A program made the translations under genes and the position numbers. Shown one piece after another: positions 61,071 to 64,000 of a stretch of DNA of 64,000 bases. Where the stretch lies: assembly GCF_900188175.1 (NCBI RefSeq), contig NZ_FZOQ01000007.1, forward strand, positions 124,001 through 188,000. Reading direction: 5' to 3'. How positions within the stretch are numbered: position 1 is the first letter of the stretch; each line of letters begins with the position of its first letter. This DNA comes from Pontibacter ummariensis (GTDB lineage: Bacteria > Bacteroidota > Bacteroidia > Cytophagales > Hymenobacteraceae). Below the pieces are notes generated by a model. The model had not been told where the DNA came from, made no database searches, and worked only from the letters and a program-made list of their open reading frames with translations.

Positions 61071-62465
61071 ATGGATAAATACACAGATCTCATCCACCAA
61101 ACATTCGATTTCCCTACGGAGGAGTTCACCGTCGAAAATAACGAACTGTACTTTAACGGTATTCCGCTGATGGACATCATCAAGCAGTACGGTACTCCTC
61201 TTAAATTAACATATTTACCGAAGATCAGTTCTCAAATTCAGCGCGCCAAGGGCTTTTTTAAGCAGGCCATGGAAAAGCTGGACTACCAGGGCACTTATAC
61301 ATACTGCTACTGCACCAAGGCCTCGCATTTCTCCTTTGTTATGGAGGAGGCACTGAAAAATGACATTCACATCGAAACGTCATCGGGCTACGACATGCAG
61401 ATCGTAAAGGCGCTGTACAAGAAAGGCAAAATAGACAAGAACGTTTTCATTATCTGCAATGGCTTTAAGCGTGAGCGCTACCGCCAGTGGATCTCTGAGT
61501 TTGTGAACGAGGGCTTTGTTAACTGCATGCCCATACTCGACCACCTGGGCGAGATAGATTACTACAAAGAGCACATTAAGGTAAAGACCAAGGTAGGCAT
61601 ACGCCTGGCTTCCGACGAGGAGCCTAAGTTTGAGTTCTATACCTCGCGCCTGGGAGTACGCTACAACGACGTGATAGACCTGTACGAGCAGCAGATTAAG
61701 CCTGATGAAAGATTTGAGCTGAAGATGCTGCACTACTTTATTAACACCGGCATCAAGGACACCTCCTATTACTGGTCGGAACTTAGCCGCTTTGTGCACA
61801 AATACGCCGAGGTGAAAAAAGTGTGCCCGGAGCTGGATACGATCGATATCGGCGGTGGCTTCCCGATCAAAACCTCTATTCAGGCAGACTACGATTATCA
61901 GTACATGACGGAGGAGATCCTGCGTACTGTTCAGCGTATCTGTAAAGAAGAAGGTGTACCGGAACCGAACATTTTTACGGAGTTCGGCATCTTTACAGTG
62001 GGCGAAAGCGCAGCTAACATCTACTCCATCCTGGACGAAAAACTGCAGAACGACAAGGAGCTCTGGTACATGATCGACGGTTCCTTCATCACGAACCTGC
62101 CGGATGCCTGGGCCCTGAACCAGCGCTGGCCGCTGTTAGCTGTAAACCACTGGGATAAGGAATACCGGAAGATACAGATAGGCGGCATGACCTGCGACAG
62201 CCAGGACTACTATAACTCGGAAATGCACTCCTTCCAGGTGTTCCTGCCGAAGATCCCGAAGAATGAGCCGCTGTACATTGGCTTCTTCCATACAGGGGCT
62301 TACCAGGAGCAGCTAAGCGGTTACGGCGGCATCAAGCATTGCCTCATTCCGTCGCCGCAACACATCCTGATTGACAAGGATGAGAACGGTGACCTGAAGA
62401 CGTGGCAGTTCGCACCGGAGCAGACACCAGAATCGATGCTTCGAACGTTAGGTTATGAAGTGTAA
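61071..62465 (+). CDS. speA: Arginine decarboxylase
   Basis: 464 residues, a pyridoxal-phosphate decarboxylase of the alanine-racemase fold. The PLP lysine is in 'YCYCTKASHFSF' near residue 83. 'DIGGGFPIK' near residue 263-271 is the Gly-rich phosphate loop, and 'DSFITNLPDAWA'-like segment and 'GGMTCDSQDYY' carry the second active-site half. This short form is the usual one in Bacteroidota. It makes agmatine for polyamine synthesis, from the same arginine pool used by the divergent arginase. Confidence 0.88.
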   Translation: MDKYTDLIHQTFDFPTEEFTVENNELYFNGIPLMDIIKQYGTPLKLTYLPKISSQIQRAKGFFKQAMEKLDYQGTYTYCYCTKASHFSFVMEEALKNDIHIETSSGYDMQIVKALYKKGKIDKNVFIICNGFKRERYRQWISEFVNEGFVNCMPILDHLGEIDYYKEHIKVKTKVGIRLASDEEPKFEFYTSRLGVRYNDVIDLYEQQIKPDERFELKMLHYFINTGIKDTSYYWSELSRFVHKYAEVKKVCPELDTIDIGGGFPIKTSIQADYDYQYMTEEILRTVQRICKEEGVPEPNIFTEFGIFTVGESAANIYSILDEKLQNDKELWYMIDGSFITNLPDAWALNQRWPLLAVNHWDKEYRKIQIGGMTCDSQDYYNSEMHSFQVFLPKIPKNEPLYIGFFHTGAYQEQLSGYGGIKHCLIPSPQHILIDKDENGDLKTWQFAPEQTPESMLRTLGYEV

Positions 62466-62557
62466 AACGGTTTAATTTAAATTTTAAACAACGATCTTTT
62501 ACTTTTCAAGTAATAAGACTATTTTTAATTCTGAAATCCTCCAAAAAAGATACTGTT

Positions 62558-62722
62558 ATGAAGAAGGTAATTTTGATGGGCACATTTATCCTGGCGCTTG
62601 GCATGGCGTCCTGCAAGACGTATTGCCCTGCTTACAACTATGCAAACGTTGAGGCCCCGGTAAAAGCAAAAGTAACAGCCGCAGCCGTAGCTGATGAGAC
62701 AGTTGATCTGGCGAAGAGCTAA
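62558..62722 (+). CDS. Small lipoprotein (54 aa)
   Basis: MKKVILMGTFILALGMASC forms a complete lipoprotein signal with Cys19. The mature peptide is only 36 residues, 'KTYCPAYNYANVEAPVKAK' and an Ala/Val-rich end. Short envelope lipoproteins of the type 'TYCPAY' are common in Bacteroidota, without known function. It is 92 bases after speA with no terminator between and is followed by a good terminator, so read-through from speA is possible. Confidence 0.75.
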   Translation: MKKVILMGTFILALGMASCKTYCPAYNYANVEAPVKAKVTAAAVADETVDLAKS

Positions 62723-62756
62723 TTCTACAGGAACAGGACAGAGCACCTACACATAT

Positions 62757-62784
62757 AAAAAGCCGGCCCTACGCCGGCTTTTTT
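62757..62784. terminator. Bidirectional terminator overlapping a HAD phosphatase stop
   Basis: A perfect 11-bp stem (62757-62767 with 62773-62783), loop CCTAC, T-run on the plus strand. The stop codon of the convergent HAD gene (62769-62771) lies in the loop. Confidence 0.9.
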
Positions 62785-63299
62785 GTTTCCTGTATGATCT
62801 TTTCAGTAGCCTCCCGCAAATCTTTTACCTGTACACTGTGCGCTCCTGCCCCGTACTTCTCCCCCACCAGAATACCCTTTACCCCTACTTTAGCGGCAGC
62901 CTCTAAGTCGCGCATAGAGTCTCCCACCATCCAGGAGGCACCGGGGTCGATGTTATACCTTGCTATTGCCCTCTCCAGCATCAGGCTGTCCGGCTTTCGG
63001 GAGAGAGACTCGGAAGAACTGGGGTGCCCGGGCGCGTAATAAATGGCATCGATCAGGCTCCCGCAGGCATCCTGCAGTTTCTGATGGCAGGCCAATACAT
63101 CGGTTCTTTGGTATAGGCCCTTGGCTACCCCGGCCTGGTTCGTGATTACGATCAGCAGGAAGCCCTTTTGCTTTAGCAGAGCCAGCGCCTCCGGCACCTT
63201 GGGCAGCACCTCAAAGTCCTCTAAACGAAAGGTATAGTCGCCGCGCTCACGGTTCAATACCCCGTCGCGGTCCAGAAAAACGCACTTTTGCTTTTGCAT
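62769..63299 (-). CDS. HAD-IIIA family phosphatase, GmhB/HisB-like
   Basis: 176 residues. The HAD motifs are 'FLDRDGVLN' (motif I), 'TNQAGVAKG' (motif II), 'RKPDSLML' (motif III Lys) and 'VGDSMRDLEAA' (motif IV). GmhB, the heptose-bisphosphate phosphatase of LPS synthesis, normally has a Cys-rich zinc loop before the RKP motif; here that segment reads 'YYAPGHPSSSESLSRKP' with no Cys. So the substrate is uncertain: heptose bisphosphate, histidinol phosphate or another small phosphate. Confidence 0.82.
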   Translation of the reverse strand: MQKQKCVFLDRDGVLNRERGDYTFRLEDFEVLPKVPEALALLKQKGFLLIVITNQAGVAKGLYQRTDVLACHQKLQDACGSLIDAIYYAPGHPSSSESLSRKPDSLMLERAIARYNIDPGASWMVGDSMRDLEAAAKVGVKGILVGEKYGAGAHSVQVKDLREATEKIIQETKKPA

Positions 63300-63366
63300 G
63301 GCTTTGGCTTTGGGCGCTAAATTAAAAATTTATGCGTTTTGCTTAGGTGAAAACAACACCTTTAAA

Positions 63367-63402
63367 CGCCCCCGGCTCCGTAAATAAACAGTAGCGGGGG
63401 CG
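63367..63402 (+). repeat. GC-rich inverted repeat in the hemG leader
   Basis: CGCCCCCG (63367-63374) pairs perfectly with CGGGGGCG (63395-63402) across 20 bases, ending 17 bases before the hemG ATG and just upstream of its AGAGGAG ribosome site. Confidence 0.55.
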
Positions 63403-63418
63403 ACAGAGGAGCATAGCG

Positions 63419-64000
63419 ATGAGAGTAGCGATTATAGGAGCAGGTATTTCGGGGCTGGCCTTGGCCTATTACTTACAAAAGCTGGGCATTGCCTATGACC
63501 TCTTCGAGGCAAGTCCCCGCGTGGGCGGTAATATCCAGACTGTCCGCGTACAGGATTACCTGCTAGAGCTGGGCCCTAATTTTCTGCAGCCGTCCCCTGA
63601 ACTGGATGATCTGATAAAGGAGCTGAAGCTTGGCCCGCAGGTAATGCAGGCCTCCCATGCCCACGAAGACAAGTATGTGTTACGGGACGGGGACTACCAC
63701 AAACTACCGGACACTCCCTTTTCCCTGCTCGCCAACAATTTCTTTTCCTGGAAAACAAAGTTCCGGATTCTGAAAGAAAGAGATGTGCCACCTGCTGATA
63801 TTGCCTACGAAACGGTTAGCCAGTTCTTTGAGCGGCGCTTTGGCAAAGGCGTTATCGACTACGGTGTAAGCCCCTACATGACAGGTCTCTTTGCCGGAGA
63901 CCCTGAAAAGCTGCTGGTGAAAAAGGCGCTGCCGAAACTCAAAGAGCTGGAACTGAAACACGGCTCTGTCCTGAAGGGACTGGCACGGCACCCGGGGAGT
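63419..64000 (+). CDS. hemG: Protoporphyrinogen oxidase (partial, 3' end outside window)
   Basis: 194 codons are present before the window ends. The N-terminal FAD-binding motif is 'VAIIGAGISGLALAYYL' with the dinucleotide Glu in 'DLFEASPRVGGNI'. 'LELGPNFLQPSPELDDLIKEL' and 'VSPYMTGLFAGDPEKLLVKK' match the FAD-dependent, oxygen-using protoporphyrinogen oxidase family (HemY type, also named HemG). It catalyses a late step of haem synthesis. The start ATG at 63419 is preceded by a fair ribosome site. Confidence 0.88.
   Translation, partial: MRVAIIGAGISGLALAYYLQKLGIAYDLFEASPRVGGNIQTVRVQDYLLELGPNFLQPSPELDDLIKELKLGPQVMQASHAHEDKYVLRDGDYHKLPDTPFSLLANNFFSWKTKFRILKERDVPPADIAYETVSQFFERRFGKGVIDYGVSPYMTGLFAGDPEKLLVKKALPKLKELELKHGSVLKGLARHPGS

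Noticed and set aside
1..64000. Search for a CRISPR array, prophage, toxin-antitoxin operon or biosynthetic cluster
   Set aside because: No regularly spaced repeats, no integrase, terminase, Cas, restriction or synthase genes were found. Most genes are conserved housekeeping genes.

Overview
The window looks like ordinary chromosome from a member of the Bacteroidota, most likely order Cytophagales near Pontibacter/Hymenobacter (inference). Signs seen directly are a PorU2/PorV2 type IX secretion pair with a C-terminal sorting domain, a large outer-membrane barrel receptor with a carboxypeptidase-regulatory plug, many small lipoproteins, TAnnTTTG/TTG (-7/-33) promoters instead of -10/-35, almost no Shine-Dalgarno sites, and roughly 50% GC. 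I saw no tRNA, rRNA, CRISPR array, transposase, integrase or phage gene.

Layout. 1-10.3 kb: partial NlpE-like lipoprotein, M3 peptidase, PaaE-like reductase, an AP2/HNH-like protein, an M23 peptidase, an MscS channel, a LolC/E-type permease, and a namZ-fmt-folA run. 10.3-16.5 kb: porV2-porU2. 16.5-23.6 kb: PadR/PspC-GIN stress pair, an orphan TraB-like protein lying between cca and a leftover copy of the cca 3' end, then tsaC and mce. 23.7-25.8 kb: iscS-iscU-iscA. 26.0-36.9 kb: complex I genes nuoH to nuoN with two extra small membrane genes between nuoI and nuoJ, and purF as the last gene. 37.1-39.8 kb: GSP-synthase-like ATP-grasp protein, UPF0323 lipoprotein, murI. 40.1-49.7 kb: RDD and SPW membrane proteins, ABC-F ATPase, a CotH-like protein beside an alkaline-phosphatase-superfamily enzyme, phhA, a CoA-transferase, a YebC regulator and a 27-residue membrane peptide with its own terminator. 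50.1-64 kb: DEAD-box helicase, pncA, barrel receptor, menA, exported glutathione peroxidase, the arginine genes (argS, arginase, speA), a HAD phosphatase and the start of hemG.

How the genes fit together. The nuo block supplies the whole membrane arm of complex I plus NuoI, and menA makes the menaquinone that such a complex would reduce. Arginase and arginine decarboxylase face each other across a 164-base divergent promoter region, so arginine use and polyamine synthesis probably share control. porV2/porU2 would serve export and anchoring of sorting-domain proteins.

I found no clear undescribed multi-gene defence or mobile system. The best leads are the cca 3'-end scar, the 27-residue membrane peptide, the two membrane genes inside the nuo cluster, the low-GC catalytic block inside porU2, and several unusually perfect inverted repeats.
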